Source of the DNA: Butyriboletus loyo
Lineage: Eukaryota; Basidiomycota; Agaricomycetes; Boletales; Boletaceae
Length of the DNA stretch: 19,565 bases
Direction of reading: 5' to 3'
Assembly: GCA_038093515.1 (NCBI GenBank)
Contig: JBBPSI010000356.1
Span: 1 to 19,565 of the forward strand
A model generated the notes under the pieces. That model searched no databases. It was given only the letters and a program-made list of their open reading frames with translations, and was not told the origin of the DNA. A program made the position numbers and the translations under genes. Of this stretch, positions 18,539 through 19,565 are shown piece after piece; position 1 is the first letter of the stretch; each line of letters starts with the position of its first letter.

Positions 18539-19563
18539 TTACGGGAAGGTGTGGATGCGAACTCTCTCGCTCACAACTCTGCCATTCAACTTGATGTCGA
18601 GGGATGTAGTGGCATAAAGCTCATGTTTTCCGCTTAAATTCTTCAAGGCGGTGAATGTTGCTTTGCCCTTTGCAACAACAACATCGACATCGACTGAGAC
18701 GCCATTCCCAAGTAAAGAGCCTTCAATCACAGCAAGGCGAACTGGACCATAAATGGGTTCTATGGTGTACAATGCGGCTGAGATCTCAAGGGTTGTGGGA
18801 TCTACAGAGCCAACCAGCTACAAAGATGGTTCATATGAAGCATCACAGTCAACTTGATGATATATATAACTTACCTCGAGGCAATGAAAGAAAGGGATGA
18901 TGCTAACCTCACCACGGACAAAGTCATTGCTGAACTCAACAAGCACTGTAGAGTGGTCAATATCCTGTGCTCTGTAGTACGACAGTAGGATCATAGCACT
19001 TACAAGCCTGTTGTTGAGTAATCTCTTTATCCACAGCTCCAATCACAACCTGTCCAGACCGAACCTTTTCTTCCACCAGCTTCAACTCCAAAGGAGCCAA
19101 AGTTGGGATGGCCTAACAGGGACATGATCATATCAAACAGGTTCATTGCAGCTAACATAGGACAGTATTCACCTTCAGCTCCGCTGTTGTGAAGTCAGAG
19201 GCTTCCGAGGGGTCACTAGAAAACAAGTTCAAGCGTGGGGCCAATGGGTAGCTGTCATACTACTTACGTCGGGGCAATGTTGACAGTGTCTTCCAGATCT
19301 CCAGCGTAAGGTAAGTGCACACTGTATGTCACCAATATACTCTGTGATCCGTTGGGGCCCTTATTGCCGTACTGGAAAGACACCGTTCCCTTGACAGCGC
19401 CTTTCTGAGTCTCAATATTGAATTCAATATTTTCTCCCTGGGACGTTGAAAGAGGATAAATTTTAATCTGGGCCAGAGTGGTCGCCACCGGCTTCCCGGG
19501 AACCACAAGCTTGAACTGAACGTCAGCGAGCGAGTTGGCAAGTTGGTCGTAAGTGGCTTGGAT
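18539..19563 (-). CDS. Unknown-function gene, copy 2 (5' end beyond window)
   Basis: Exons on the - strand: 19563-19268, 19215-19173, 19112-19004, 18945-18875 and 18817-18539 (TAA). They correspond to exons 3-7 of the gene at 10725-12110 and total 798 nt, 265 codons plus stop, with no frame break. Exons 3 and 4 are the same lengths as in copy 1 (296 and 43). Exon 5 is 6 nt shorter. Exon 6 is 71 instead of 149 nt, an in-frame loss of 26 codons covering the stretch after the VRxE motif (VRSED in copy 1). Exon 7 is 6 nt shorter. All splice sites are GT-AG. Conserved blocks include KGTVSFQYGNKGPNGSQSI and LLVEFSNDFVRGE. All size changes are multiples of three, which argues for a functional paralogue. 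The first two exons lie to the right of the window. Confidence 0.8.
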
Positions 19564-19565
19564 CT

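Larger units (their letters stand above)
17250..19565. repeat. Direct duplicated block, copy 2 (runs off the window)
   Basis: Partner of the block beginning near 9555. It has the same order and orientation: ERG26-like relic, spacer, unknown-function gene. An extra stretch of about 115-120 bp (about 17950-18090) lies between two CGTTTGGG-type words. Copy 1 has a single such word, which suggests a deletion in copy 1 by recombination between the short repeats. Confidence 0.88.

Overview
This window looks like nuclear DNA of a filamentous basidiomycete, most likely an Agaricomycete. The evidence is short GT-AG introns of 49-65 nt in a seven-exon gene, a chromodomain Ty3/gypsy retrotransposon, a fungal hAT relic, and decayed copies of fungal housekeeping genes (VPS8, ERG26). 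It is a repeat-rich, gene-poor region. No tRNA, rRNA or CRISPR was seen. Homology calls come from motif recognition by eye; no database search was run.

Left part (1-5290): the 3' end of a chromovirus-type Ty3/gypsy element on the + strand. It holds the integrase chromodomain tail, a stop codon, then nine bases later in the same frame an ORF with three zinc knuckles, then a polypurine tract and a 426-bp LTR (3207-3632). The zinc-knuckle ORF is split by a solo-LTR-like element of another family. That element is itself split by a second copy of the same family. Target-site duplications (TCCTC, TTATC) prove the order. After the LTR comes a 33-bp GC-rich minisatellite, interrupted by a third, inverted copy of the same 818-820-bp element with its own CCACC duplication.

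Middle part (5290-9550): a VPS8 pseudogene (- strand, three stops and several frameshifts) runs straight into one arm (6465-8729) of a roughly 1.1-kb inverted repeat. That arm carries a 1140-bp hAT relic (7156-8295) with TIRs, an 8-bp TSD and the last exons of a dead transposase. The other arm (13814-15115) preserves the empty insertion site. A short piece resembling the C-terminus of borealin lies at about 9314-9480.

Right part (9550-19565): two direct copies of a block that contains an ERG26-like relic followed, on the - strand, by a multi-exon gene of unknown function. Copy 1 encodes an intact 349-residue protein (10725-12110, seven exons). Copy 2 (18539 to the window edge) is partial only because the window ends; it keeps the same exon structure but lacks 26 codons in one exon. 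Between the copies lie the second inverted-repeat arm and a four-part + strand gene for a Ser/Thr-rich single-pass membrane protein, which appears decayed.

The only clearly intact cellular genes are the two paralogues of unknown function. The rest is transposon debris, duplicated segments and gene relics joined at abrupt breakpoints, as expected of a rearranging accessory region.
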